Shown here: piece by piece, positions 1 through 11,540 of the stretch
How the letters are laid out: each line of letters begins with the position of its first letter
How positions within the stretch are numbered: the stretch's first letter is position 1
Origin: Aplidium turbinatum
Taxonomy: Eukaryota; Chordata; Ascidiacea; Aplousobranchia; Polyclinidae
Direction of reading: 5' to 3'
DNA: 64,000 nt
Assembly: GCA_918807975.1 (NCBI GenBank)
Contig: OU964925.1
Span: 9,338,798-9,402,797, forward strand
Program-made: the position numbers and the translations under genes
Notes under the pieces: generated by a model
Seen by the model: only the letters and a program-made list of their open reading frames with translations
Database searches by the model: none
What the model was told of the DNA's origin: nothing

Positions 1-151
1 AATCTCAAGTCAAAGCATGGTCAAGTGCAAAAAACACAGTTTTTAATTTTCCTGGCAAAAAAAGAATTGAAAACGATACACTGGATTTTCAGGTGTTTCG
101 TGAGACCGCGACCCCTGTGAAGGTTGCAAACCCTGGTTGAAAAGCCCTGAT
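1..151. mobile_element. hAT transposon terminal fragment
   Basis: The last bases up to 151 (GTTGCAAACCCTGGTTGAA followed by AAGCCCTG), read on the other strand, begin CAGGGCTTTTCAACCAGGG. This is the usual look of a hAT terminal inverted repeat (CAGGG-TTCTCAACC type). Only one end lies in the window, so no target duplication can be tested. The family is assigned from this end alone. Confidence 0.45.
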
Positions 152-996
152 CTAGGGCATGTAACATCAATGGAGCTTTTTTAGTACCACAAATACCACC
201 CATTCTTTGACTTTAAGACAGATTCAAACCGTAACGATCTTTATACACAGGCCATGACAACATGCGGCTTAAAATTTGACTGAAGGCCATGCTGTTGGTA
301 GCCAAAATCGCTAGTTGATAGTTTAAGTATTAATTAATAAATATAGTCTTTGTGTATTTTTTTGTCTGATTGAGACTTACTTAACTGTGCTATTGTTACC
401 ATTCAAATAATGGAGTAGATTTTGGCACTTTTGCTGGAAATTCAAAAAACGTCTGAGTGACACTGCTACATAATTGAGAAAAATTTGTCATTTTTTAATG
501 TAATAAGAGTTTTGCAGTGTTTTGAGATTCAGTGGTTACACTTTAGCACTTTGAATTCTCAAAACTATCATTTTAAAAAAATATATAAAGTAAATTAAGC
601 TTAGATTTCAAAATCAAAATTACATCGGCCTTCAGTCAGGTCTCCAGTTTGCACGCTGTCAAGGCCTGTGTATATTGATTGCTTCAAACCAACCACATTT
701 TTGCAAAGCTAGGAGCATTTCTTTCAGTGCTCCAGTAACCACTTCACATCTCTTGGATCATTCTACAGTTATAATAGACGATCAGGATCTTGATTTAGTC
801 ACATTATCAAAACAGTCCTAAAACTTGTCTTTTTGCATTTAAAAACTAGGCATTTATGAATTTTTTAATTTTTTCAAAACAGATTTAAAACCTAATATTA
901 AAATGAAGAGATATTAAAACGAAATTTTCACATATATATACAGTATTTGCTTGTTGTTAGAATCAAATCATGAGAATCTTTGTTTTTTTATTTCAG

Positions 997-3900
997 CTCC
1001 ATATCATCACCAAAAGGTATGAATATTGAACTGTCTCAGAATACTTCTCGTCAAAAATTGACATTCAAAGAATTTGAAGATCGCACGGAAGATGCATGGG
1101 ATGCAGGAGATGATGATCTTCTGAGAACTGCACTTGCCAAGGTCGACTTTGGCGTTAGTTCTGACCAGGTAATGATGTTTTGTTATAAAAACTGTTGTTT
1201 TTAAAAAATGGTGAATTTTCTCTACCGATATAATACTGTTTCTAGTAAACATATGATACAAATGCAACAAGGAAAAGAAGAGAAAATTCACCTTTTGAAA
1301 ACTTGACTGTTTTCATCTTCAATGTTATTGAATTTCGTTTTAAGAAACTGAGTATGAGTATCTAGAGATACTATTAATGAAATCTACTATCTATACTAAA
1401 GTATCTAGAGATACTAACTACTACTTTAGGCCGCTTAGCTCCCGGCGCCCATCACGGCCATGACCGCTGAGACATTACCATGCACGTCTTGCCAGGCCGA
1501 ACGTTCATTCAGCATACTTAGACGGATCAAGACGTATTTGAGGTCAACAATAACCCAAACCAGACTAAACCACGTGTGTGTGCTCAACGTACACAAAGAA
1601 AAAGTCGATCGCCTCGACAGAGAAAAGCTGATCGCAGAATTTATTGCGAAAACATCAGTTCGAAAAAAATACGTTTTGTGGTTGAATTGTTGTATCTTGT
1701 GTGTTAGTTTGTTTCGCTGGTTTCAGTTGTTTCATTGGTTGTCATTTGATGTATCGTGTGTCGTAATATTCTGATATAACTGCACCCCCGGTAATTTCTA
1801 ATACTCTACGCTTATGATTCTGTATATTTGGGATTGTCAGAAGAAGGTATATAGAAAGATGTATCTTTGCTTGATTCACTGTGTGATTGCATCCCAGAGA
1901 TATGCAGACGTTAAATCAATGTAAGAAACAGTTGTTTTGCTGTACCTGGAGGATTTTTTATTTTGAAATGTTTTATTCACATTGTAGGCTCATGCCGCCG
2001 CTCAGACCGTGATCAATCACCATTCACAAACAAGTTCAACATCACAAAACTATCATGCCGAGTCAATTACGACCACTGCGCACAACTCATCCACTTCTGC
2101 CGCGACTGCCGTAAGAGCACCTCCTGCCATATCACCCGGTTCGACATCTTCTGCAAAGAAATTCCCAGGTGGTGCGGCACGAACTGTAGACAAATTCTCT
2201 ACTCAAGATCAGAATGAATTGCTTCAGAACAATCCAACTAAAGAAACAACACATTCAGCAATGACTAACAAACCTCATGAAGTTGTAACCAGTTTAACAC
2301 AAGAAGAAGCACATGCTGACAACGAGCTTAAACCGGCTAAAACTAAAATAACTCTTCTACCAACAGGTAATGCAGATTGGATTAGTACATAAAGTTAAGT
2401 TTGAAGTATCACTTGCATAAACATAATAATATTTTTCTTCAAGAAATTTTTTGGGCATTGATGTTTGTTATTTTCTGTCCGGCTTTTAAAGCGCCAAGAA
2501 CAACGTATTTCTGTGGTATTGTTCAAGTATTTAATTCGCATTTGTATATGATGATACATAGAAACAAATTTTAAGGTCTGAATTGAGACCTTATTCACTT
2601 TTCCGCTCTTTGTAAGCATGTCGTCAAGTAATGACTTGCGTCAATTCACCAGAATTAGATTTATCTGCAATGGACATGCATGTAACCAGCAAAACCAACA
2701 AAAGTCATTTGAGCAAGTGTTTTTCTACCGTAAATGCAGTTCTAGAAAGTCTCCTTGCTCACCTCTCTCTGCCTTTGCATCTTCACAGACTTCATCCCAA
2801 TTAGTAAATCAGTCATTGTTAACATGGATTCTACGTCTGCAGACGTGGAATCGATGTAAAAATGAATGATTTGCTGACTGGAATGATGCTTTCAGATCCA
2901 GATAGAGCCGGATCCGCTCCAAGAGCTCAAACCATAAGGATGCCTACGCAATCTACTGACCGTCACAAAGAGAAGTCGCGAATCGAAAAGTTCAAGCAAT
3001 TAATCGACTCTGAATCAACAGATTTGGGTACGCAAATAGCAACACGGCCTGCACATTTATCCAATCCGTTGGTTTTTTACGTCGATTCCACATCTGCAGA
3101 CTTTGAATCAAAACAATAAAAGTAATTTTTTGGTTAGAAAATGATAGAGCGAATACTGTACTTGATGAGTGTTTTTTTTTTTTAATGTAAGAAAGTTGAA
3201 CGTTTCTTAATTGTAAGGAAAAATAACTTTTGAAAAAGCGTATAAAACCGTACGAGTTGTTAGTGATACGCTACGAGTAGTTAGATACTTTTGAGTCCAT
3301 TTTTGAATGCGTAAACAAATCACTTTTTTTAATTGGCTCATTCTTGCTTGCTACTCTGCAATATTAAAATTATTAATGATACTTCTCACGTTTTGTTTTA
3401 TTTCTCATTGATTACTTGCAGGAGCTCTTCGTGAGCTAAGTTGGCCTGGGATACCGTCCCCTGTACGGGCAGTTACCTGGCAGTTGCTATCAGTGAGTTG
3501 TTTCAACATCTATTTGTTGCATGATTAGTTTAATTTTTCATTTCGTAATGCCTTGTCGCCATTGTCCCTTGGACTCATGTGGAGGAAAGTTTATAATTAA
3601 TTTAACACTCTTTACTATTATTAATGTTGTTATTACTTTGCTGTGTTGTTATCGATGTCATTTGAACTACTGATATATTTAACTTTGCTACGTACACCAG
3701 TGCAAATCCCTCACTGCTGTCGAAATGTAAACCATAGTTCTACTCTCACCAACTAAAAAATCTTAATATTCTACGTATATGATACTACTAACAATATCAT
3801 ACAAATAGAACAGAAGTCATATGCGGAAAGCAGAGGCAATTGTAACTTGCACTTGGCTTTAAATAGATTTTATTGTCAGTTGAATTGTATTATATATAAG

Positions 3901-6900
3901 TGTTATTTTCTGTCTTTTGTAATGCTTACAACGCGTTCTTTAGGGTTATCTACCAGCAAGCAAGGAGCGGAGGGAAAGTACCTTAACGAGGAAAAGAAAG
4001 GATTATTTTAAGTTTGTAGAACAATTTTACGAAGAGCGCGACCAACAATTTCAATCCACCTTTCATCAAGTAGGTATTTGTAGGTTTTCTTGCTAAAATA
4101 AATCAACAGGCTCATAAAAATACGACAGTAAAAACATGCAGCTGTTTAAATTAGAAGTCTGAAATGTATATAATACTAAGAGGATACCGTAGTACTAGAG
4201 GTCATTTCGGGATCTCTTTGTGCTCTAATTACTGCTAACGGAACGAATTGTGTAAATCTTTTTCCACACAACTTTCACCATTTATTCCCTGTTATAAAAA
4301 CCGTTGTGTTAAATTCTTTGCTAAGTTAAATCCGTTTTAGCATCAAAATCTTAATAGTTTGTCCACATTTATCGTTTGTGATACAACAAACGTTCTGTGC
4401 AGCTGCATTGATCAATTAATCTTCAATGTGCTTCAGTGAATATCGTTTCTCTTAATTTTCATGTTAGATTCACATTGACATTCCGAGGACCAACCCTCTA
4501 GTTCCATTGTTTCAACAGCCTATTGTTCAAAATGTAAGTGGCCTGTTTTGCGTTGGTAGAATAGTTGTCTTTATTGTGTTTTGCCACCTATTTTCAAAAC
4601 AAATATAGCTATAAACGAAATTTCGTTTATACCCAGACAGAAAAATGACGGTCTTGCTCTCTGGGATTCATCTTGGTTTGGTGCCAATGGTTTCCCCACA
4701 AGGTTGTTGGCAAAGAATTTTGTTCGCATTGTGTGACATGTTGGTTTAGCCAATGAAGTTCGCTTTTCAACCTTTGTTTTGTTTCCATTTCGGTTGAGAT
4801 CCATAAACTTAAAGGTTTAGTACTTTAGCTGGTAATAGGACAACAAAGCTTATTTTCACACCGCAGACCTCACTATCAATCAATGCAGAATTTCATTCTT
4901 TTCCAATCAGCAGCCGACAGGTTATAATGGGCATGTTGTAGTTATTTGTGCGTATAACTTCTTTTCGTATTTTTTTTACACAATTTCTGAAGGGAAGTGC
5001 GATTACGACTAAACATTAACACGTCCGTGTGTAATGTGTACTTAGAAAATCATTCTTTATAGAAGTGTATGTAAGTTATGGTTCATTGGACTTCCAATAA
5101 AACCTTGACAGCTGCGAGACAAGTATGAACAAAGTGATATTGATTTTCAATAAAGCGTGCTCTTGCCGTTGATTTGAAAGAAGCCCTGTAAAGTGTACAA
5201 TTTACATACAAGCTGACTTAATAATGAAACATTGATCGTCGACTTTTAGCTGCATTTATTATTGGATTCATCATGTGAAAAAAATTTAGAGACATCTTTT
5301 GACCGTCTGAACTCTCAATGCAACGATGGTCTAAAAGCTATCAAGTTGTTTCTGTACTAATTATTGTTGTGCATAGATATTCGAACGGTTGTTGTTCGTC
5401 TGGGCAGTTCGCCATCCTGCCAGTGGCTACGTGCAGGGAATCAATGACCTAGTGACGCCCTTCTTCGTTGTCTTTCTCACTGCACAGATAGGTAAGCTCT
5501 TCAACAGATGTGGCTGCATGCTCTTGGCGACAGTTAGTTTAGTTGTCTTCTTTCCATAAAGGTAAGGATTCAATTGACAAAAGCAACGGTTGGGAACTAT
5601 GTGGCATGAATTAGTGGTGCGATACTGATGAGCCTAGCCTCATCTGCGAAACACGTGTCTCGCTGTTAATTCTTGCTACACTCGACTGCCGAGGATTCGA
5701 AAAACACATGTTTTTGGGAAAAGTCTTCATGGCTAGTGTGGAGGCTATACCGGTATGGTTAGCGAAACACAATGCTCGCTGTTCTATAGTGAGTAGTCAG
5801 GTGGTGCTGACGCCAGGAAGATCACTCCTTTTCAACGGCTCATGTTGAGTTGAACTAAGAGACCATGTGTGTCTAATTTGTGAGTCAGTTCTTCGAAAGA
5901 CGGTAAATCAATGTAATAAAGGACTGGTTTTCTGGTTTTATTAAGATATCAATAAACGAAAATGTATAATATTCTTTAGCACTCTCATGTACAAAGTCAG
6001 TGCCAGTGGTGTTAACAATATTCCGAGCATACAATTTCTGTCTGTTGTCACAACAAACAGTAGCCTACGATCGTGTTGTGCGTTTTGTTACAATAATGCT
6101 AACAATTATTATAATAAAAAGAATAGTCGAAGTCTGAAGACTTACATCACCAGCAGATAAAAATCAAAACATCAAGTGCAGCGTGTTGAAACAAGCTGTT
6201 TGTTTAATTATTCTGTTATTTTGACCTTGTTTATTATAAAAAGAAGTAAAAGTTTTTCGCACATAGGCGAAGAATGCGATGTGGAGACGTATGAAGTGTC
6301 GGCTTTATCGGAATCGACTTTAAAAGACATGGAAGCCGATACTTTCTGGTGCCTGAGCAACCTGCTGGACGGGATACAAGACAACTACACCTTTGCACAA
6401 CCTGGGGTTCAAACCAAAGTCAACAAGTTGAAAGAATTAACCAAGAGAGTTGACGGTAAAGGCAATCGCATGTAGCTTCACTGGCAAAATGTTTCGTTCT
6501 TGTCACCTGCAATTTGAACCAGCCAGAGGTCAATCCTTTTTTACATTGACTCGACGTCCTCAGACGTTGCATTAACCCAAAAAGAGCTGATCTGCTGACT
6601 GGGAATAGTTGCGTCATTTTGATGCAACTTCAACGTAGGTACAAACTAACGTGAATCAAGTTAAACGTTTTCCTGAAGCATCAGATTGATCAAAGTATTT
6701 GCGTTTTGGTTGCAGCCGAACTCCATTCTCACCTTGAAGTTGGTCAAATTGAATATTTACAGTTTTCTTTCCGTTGGATGAACAACCTTCTAATGAGAGA
6801 AATTCCTTTGAGGTAGGACTCACTCAAGCCAGTGACTTAATTTGTATCTATGAGTGCAAAGTTGTCTGCGATGTATTATTGGAATTTAGATGCAAAAGTT

Positions 6901-7536
6901 CATTTTTTAGTGCTGGTTTAAAACGCATGTGACACATTTTTGCCCGATATTTTTCCCAACTCAAAGACGTTTAATGGTTATTCGCAGTTGTCATTCCTGC
7001 CAATGCTGATGAATATTTGTATCTTGCACTACTGCTGGCAAATAATGGCATTTGCACCAGAGCAGCCTACCATTTCTTGATAATTTCATATTCTCCCAGG
7101 TGCACCATTCGATTGTGGGATACCTACTTAGCAGAAACCGACGGTTTTTCCGAGTTCCATCTTTACGTTTGTGCAGCCTTCTTAAAGCACTGGCGAAAAC
7201 AACTGCTTTCAAAAAAAGATTTTCAGGTATCACCTGTTGTATTATTCACAAGGCCAAGATAGGCACACTATCTTTCGCAAAACAAATGCAGTCGTAGTTT
7301 TGCATAAAGTAGTTTGATTTTTCCTCACTACCAGCGGTTCAAATTTTCTTTCAACATTTTTGCCTTTGCGTTTCTTAAATATTTATTACTTGCATTTCCA
7401 GGACATTATGCTTACTATTCAAAACGTTCCCACTAATGACTGGGCAGAAGAAGAAATTAAATTGTTACTGGCCGAAGCGTTTCGTCTCAAATACACATTT
7501 GCCGGTGCTCCAAGTCACTTGCCCAACAAAAGATGA
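997..7536 (+). CDS. TBC1D22: TBC1 domain family member 22-like Rab GTPase-activating protein (5'-partial)
   Basis: The product is a Rab GAP of the TBC1D22A/B type, linked in vertebrates to the Golgi. Eleven exons are seen: 997-1168, 1988-2366, 2896-3027, 3422-3492, 3944-4069, 4468-4533, 5377-5491, 6267-6455, 6716-6812, 7100-7226, 7402-7536. All have GT-AG borders and matching phases. The first visible exon carries the family N-terminal block (FEDRTEDAWDAGDDD). A low-complexity Ser/Thr/Ala exon follows (1988-2366), then the TBC domain from ELSWPGIPSPVRAVTWQLL. Both catalytic fingers are present: the Arg finger in IHIDIPR (exon 4468) and the Gln finger in SGYVQGINDL (exon 5377). The C-terminal marks FRWMNNLLMRE, RCTIRLWDTY and LLLAEAFRLKYTFA match the vertebrate proteins, and TGA ends at 7536. 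About 536 aa are visible against 505-517 in human. The first exon is phase-broken on its left, so the start codon lies in an unseen upstream exon. Confidence 0.95.
1440..1700 (+). pseudogene. hAT transposase C-terminal dimerisation fragment in an intron
   Basis: The frame at 1460-1690 reads SCQAERSFSILRRIKTYLRS and then LNHVCVLNVHKEK. This is the hAT C-terminal dimerisation motif (AERSFS-LRRIKTYLRSTM). It lies in the first visible intron of the TBC1D22 gene, between exons 997-1168 and 1988-2366. No inverted ends or target duplication were found, so it is a fragment rather than a whole element. Confidence 0.75.
2797..2883. repeat. Palindromic MITE copy (hairpin family) just before a coding exon
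   Basis: A near-palindrome of about 87 bp centred on CTGCAG (2837-2842). The arms contain AAATCAGTCATTGTTAACAT and the matching ATGTAAAAATGAATGATTT. It ends 12 bp before TBC1D22 exon 2896-3027, so it takes up the branch-point and polypyrimidine zone of that 3' splice site. Confidence 0.75.
3063..3135. repeat. Degenerate palindromic MITE copy
   Basis: The core ACGTCGATTCCACATCTGCA followed by GACTTTGAATCA matches the hairpin family centre, with a decayed right arm. It begins 36 bp after TBC1D22 exon 2896-3027, so that exon has a family member on each side. Confidence 0.55.
6520..6604. repeat. Palindromic MITE copy in TBC1D22 intron
   Basis: Starts AGCCAGAGGTCAATCC and ends CTGATCTGCTGACTGGGA. 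The centre ACGTCCTCAGACGT is a mutated form of the CTGCAG core. It lies 65 bp after exon 6267-6455. Confidence 0.6.
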
Positions 7537-7847
7537 TACACAAGAATGCATGGGTGCCATGCAATGAGTAAAAGATAGACACGTGTCCTATGCCAAATAT
7601 ATGTCGTGCTTATTAAGTGGTAAGGTCATGTCTCATGCCCTTCAAATGTTTTTTTCATATTTTGATCAGTTTTTACTCTCATTTCAACGCACATTCACTC
7701 GCCGTTTGTTTTAGAAAATTCCTAAGTTTATTCATAAACTTCTATGTACCGAAACATCCCTTATAGTGTCATCTAATCAAGGTTTAGACTCGATATCGTG
7801 GAGATGCAAGCCCAAATATACTTCCAAGCCAAATAGCCATGTTCTGT

Positions 7848-7853
7848 ATTAAA
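7848..7853 (+). terminator. Possible poly(A) signal of TBC1D22 (ATTAAA)
   Basis: ATTAAA lies 312 bp after the TGA stop at 7536 and before the transposon that begins at 7946. No AATAAA is seen nearer the stop. It is a weak call from a short motif. Confidence 0.35.
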
Positions 7854-8301
7854 CCTGTAGCTTAGTTCTATTAAAAGCATGAGCTTAGTAAATCATGAAT
7901 GTACTCTTATTGAAGTGCGTCTACAAGTCATTTAACAGGCTTTCCTAGGGTGTTTCAAAATTTCACCACTTTTAAATTTTAAAACGAGTACCTTTTTTTC
8001 TGATGGAGTTTTGGCCGCTGATTGCGAATCTGGCATTATTTTTTCATTATGACGTCATCTTGAGGGTGCCCCACGCGATTTTTCGCGTTTTTTCAATATC
8101 TCGAAAACTACTTGGGCTAGACGTATGGAATTTGTATCAAATGATGCAGAATATACGATTTCCTATCTATACTTACGAGAGTTTAAAGTCGTATCTGCTT
8201 CAGAAAAAAAGTAATTTGAGAAAAACACTTTTTTATTGTTTTGATATCCATATCGATAATCTTCGAGCTATATGACAATTACAATTGTGATTTTCGATTT
8301 T

Positions 8302-8619
8302 TTAGATGACATGAGTGAAATATATTTCATTAACATGAAATAAGCATTCCAATGTGTGGATGCCTCGACCATGCCGTTCCATGAAGAAATCGGCCAGGCG
8401 CTTATTTATACCAGATTTTTTCCTTGTGTTTAATGCAGTAGTATCTGACATAACTGAATATATTTTACTTAAAGTATCCTCACAAATTTTCTCGGTAACA
8501 CAGTTAAAAACGGTCTGAGAAATTACCGAAATTCCTTCCAAAAAAGTTTTCACAGCTATAACTTTTTCACACTTGACTCCTGTATCCACAAATTGTCCCA
8601 AAAAGATGTACCTGTCCAT
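8302..8619 (-). pseudogene. Transposase middle domain of the same element
   Basis: Reads FLGQFVDTGVKCEKVIAVKT, then SVMSDTTALNTRKKSGINKR, then HTLECLFHVNEIYFTHVI. In the family this is the region with a conserved Asp (SDTT-NTG-KKG) and a His-rich 'ACRHHVLEL' motif, here changed to ECLFHVNEI. The frame opens after in-frame stops and ends at the right-hand inverted repeat. The C-terminal half of the family protein is absent from this element but is present in the one at 44715-46723. Confidence 0.6.
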
Positions 8620-8698
8620 TTTGTTTATGATTATTCCATCATAGAATAATTGAATTGCTTTAGCATGTTTCAGCTCTTACTCACATTGATTTAAAGCT

Positions 8699-9712
8699 TC
8701 AAGTCGACACTGCTCGCGCTTTCGAAGTACAGTTGTTGGCGAAGCAGAAATATTTTTTTCTCCAATAGTTGATCGCTGCAGATCGGATTGTTGGCGAATC
8801 GACACTAAGCCGGTCTGCTTTAACACGGTCACTGGTACTGATCGAAAATGAACGTTTTTTAAGGTAAGCTTTTCCTCCTGCAAGATGCTTGGGAGCAGGT
8901 TGGTAATCCAGGTCGAAATAGGTTGACGTGTCCCTAACATTATCACTCGTCTCTGCTTCCAAAAGATCATCATTGCTCTCATTAGAATTTATATTTAAAT
9001 CGAACTGGCGCGGTCTCAACGAATTGAACAAAACTTTAGAATTGGATAGGCCTCCGTTTATTGTAGCTCTTAATTTACTGGATGTGGGGTTCTCAATATC
9101 ATCTTCCGCCGTGGTGAGTCGCTTGAGCTTGATTACACTCTGCAGCTTGTGTGTATTAAACAGTGCATCTTTGGATGAAGATAAAATCATTCTTCTAACG
9201 GATCTTTGATCTTTCAGAAACATACTTTCTTTTTCTGGAACTCTGTGGTCAAAACTGCAACTACAAATCAGCTTACCTTTATACGTTTGAAATATATCTG
9301 GTATTTCACACCGGCACTTGGTTATATCAAAGAGCTGGTCGAGCCAGCCATCGCTGATTGAAATAAGTTTCAATTTCTTGGCACGTTTTCTTGCCACAGC
9401 AAACTTGTGAATAAGTTGCTTCAGTTTTGTATGGATACTTCTCAACTCGATAGCAGGCAAGCTGGCTCTTCTCCACAGTTGAACTGTGTCATTCATAACT
9501 ACATCTTTGATATCATAGAATCCTGAAGTTTTCTTCAAAAATTTAGTGTCTGTATCCATTAAAAGCTGCTGAATATAATGATAGTGCTCTATAACTTCTC
9601 TACACATTGGTAATGTATTTCCAAGTAACTTTTTCGAGACTATCAGAGACTTAACCTCAACAGATCTCAACCATGCCATATCCCTGCTTATACTGCATTT
9701 AAAACTGACCAA
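8699..9712 (-). CDS. Transposase-like protein, N-terminal half
   Basis: An open frame of 337 codons inside the element 7946-10174. About residues 120-170 carry a Cys cluster, FDITKCRCEIPDI then KLICSCSFDHRVPEKE, followed by FLKDQRSVRRM. This pattern (paired Cys, then a basic 'FL-DQR' helix) is the N-terminal half of an uncharacterised protein family I know from arthropod and cnidarian genomes. I know no assigned superfamily name for it. The last part is out of register with the overlapping frame 8982-8677, so at least one frameshift separates it from the downstream piece. It is probably a DNA-binding head of a transposase; this is inference. Confidence 0.7.
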   Translation of the reverse strand: MVSFKCSISRDMAWLRSVEVKSLIVSKKLLGNTLPMCREVIEHYHYIQQLLMDTDTKFLKKTSGFYDIKDVVMNDTVQLWRRASLPAIELRSIHTKLKQLIHKFAVARKRAKKLKLISISDGWLDQLFDITKCRCEIPDIFQTYKGKLICSCSFDHRVPEKESMFLKDQRSVRRMILSSSKDALFNTHKLQSVIKLKRLTTAEDDIENPTSSKLRATINGGLSNSKVLFNSLRPRQFDLNINSNESNDDLLEAETSDNVRDTSTYFDLDYQPAPKHLAGGKAYLKKRSFSISTSDRVKADRLSVDSPTIRSAAINYWRKKYFCFANNCTSKARAVST

Positions 9713-10303
9713 CTAAATTCAAATTGGAAATTGTTTTTATCCCTTAAGACCCGTATTGTCAACAAACAATTATCATCGTTCATTTACAAACAATTACCAT
9801 TGTTATTACCAATTACCGAATTGACGTCACAATGTATTGTCATATAGCTCGAAGATTATAGATATGGAATGGATGTAAAAACAATAAAAAAGTGTTTTTC
9901 TCAAATTACTTTTAATCTGAAGCAGATACGACTTTAAACACTCTTAAGTAGAGATAGGAAATTGTATATTCTGCATCATTTGATACAAATTCCATACGTC
10001 TAGCCCAAGTAGTTTTCGTGATATTGAAAAAACGCGAAAAATCGCGTGGGGCACCCTCAAGATGACGTCATAATGAAAAAATAATGCCAGATTCGTAATC
10101 AGCGGCCAAAACTCCATCAGAAAAAAAGGTACTCGTTTTAAAATTTAAAAGTGGTGAAATTTTGAAACACCCTAGCACTTAGTTCAACGACTCTGCGATG
10201 ATCGCCTCTTCATTTGGAAGTATGATGAATCTGATTTGCTTGTATCCGTTGCACAGACGCACATGGTTCGAGTGTTGACACAAATGTTCCATCACAGGCT
10301 TTT

Positions 10304-10384
10304 TCCAGACTGCAAATCAGTCGTTTTTTACCTTGATTCAACGTCTGCAGATCAAGGTAAAAAATGACTGATTTGCTGTCTGGG
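10304..10384. repeat. Palindromic MITE copy, nearly perfect hairpin
   Basis: CCAGACTGCAAATCAGTCG at the left and GACTGATTTGCTGTCTGG at the right pair almost fully, with the CTGCAG core near 10345-10350. It is the best preserved member seen in the first half of the window. Confidence 0.8.
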
Positions 10385-11459
10385 TTGCTTACCATCTGTA
10401 CAAAATTGTGTTGAGACGGTCAAGGTTACCGGGAGCTATAAAGAATGGTGTTTTGTCTCTGTGGTACTTTCACCTATGTTTCATCTCGTATTTTCTAACA
10501 AGCACCTAATAGATTTATTGTCGTTTAATTGTCCATTTGTAATTTGTGCTTTATTGTAAAATGTGCAATATAGCTTAATTGTACGTTTGGCTACAATTTG
10601 GTTCGTGTTTTTCTGTCAAAAATTCTGTATTTTTTCTATTCGAAGGCTTCTCTTGTTGCATTTGCGCTTTTGGGGTTGAGGGTGATTGTTTGGAACCTCG
10701 GCACCGTGGAACTATTACGTGAAGGTAGAACAATACATTTTGTAGCTTTTCAATTTTGACGGTTTATTAATGGTCCATAATACAAATTTTCATATTGAGA
10801 CTTTTAGCCACTTCAGTTCTTTATAGGCTTCAAGTGCACTTGTAAAACCAAAGTTGACAGTTTATTTAATCATTGCTTTAATGTCTGACAACATCGAAGT
10901 AATGGGTGGTAGACACACATGGAATAAATTAGGCCAGGCCTATTTAGCCTACAGATGTGGGCATCGGTACCGTACGTTAGAAGTTCGGTATTATTTCAAA
11001 AGTACCTAGTTACTTTGCCGGTAGCCTAATCGGCAATGTTAGTCTTTAGTGTTTCAACTTTCATCTAAAAACGAAAGAAGCTCACATTTCAGCGGCGCAG
11101 CCAAAATATGTTTTCCATTATTAAACGAATGCTTTTGGACGGAAAAAAAAATCTAAATGTGTTAAAAACTATCCCATGTTCTAGCACCAGCACGACACCG
11201 GGCAGGTTATGCACCAACACGAAAAAAGATTATTCTATTATTTTTTGACAAATTTTTACCTTTGCTGCCTCTCGGTAAACCACTTTTCACCACGTGGAAG
11301 GCAGAAGGGATGTTACAAAAAGCCTGGTAGGCTACATGCAGTTGGTCTAATTAGATTGAGTATCAACTTTTCATGCGGGGTATTTGTTTTTTGTTTGAAT
11401 CTCACAGCAAAACGAAATGTCTTGTCCACAAAAATCTGTGAGATCAAGCATATTATGAG
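10385..11459. other. Gene-free stretch
   Basis: AT-rich DNA with no recognisable coding frame on either strand and no tandem structure. A short hAT-like phrase (GGTACCGTACGTTAG near 10966) may be a transposon scrap, but it has no partner end. Confidence 0.5.
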
Positions 11460-11540
11460 CAGAGGTGGACAGTAGCGCGTTACTTTTGTAGTACCGCTAA
11501 TTTTTTGGTAGCGGTATAGCGCCGCTAAGGTACCTGCAGC
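11460..11540 (+). mobile_element. hAT terminal fragment (TAGCGCGTTAC type)
   Basis: Begins CAGAGGTGGACAGTAGCGCG and contains GGTAGCGGTATAGCGCCGCT, a hAT start with sub-terminal repeats. It is interrupted after 81 bp by the next element, which starts at 11541. A related end lies at 25917-26060. The other end of this copy was not found. Confidence 0.55.

Larger units (their letters stand above)
7946..10174 (-). mobile_element. DNA transposon with ~330-bp terminal inverted repeats, unclassified superfamily (TAGGGTGTTTC ends)
   Basis: The ends are TAGGGTGTTTCAAAATTTC and, at 10174, its reverse complement. The inverted repeat runs about 7946-8277 and 9837-10174 with few differences, and both arms carry TGACGTCA and the phrase CTACTTGGGCTAGACGTATG. 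The interior codes on the minus strand for a transposase-like protein in at least two frames (9712-8699, then 8619-8302). No clear target duplication is seen: the 8 bases outside each end differ. A second, more decayed element with the same tip lies at 44715-46723. The high arm identity suggests a fairly young copy, while the broken reading frame suggests it no longer makes a whole protein. Confidence 0.85.

Noticed and set aside
5620-5830. Repeat built on GCGAAACAC...TCGCTGTT
   Set aside because: The phrase occurs twice about 115 bp apart, but only loosely and nowhere else in the window; it may be an old SINE but the support is too thin.
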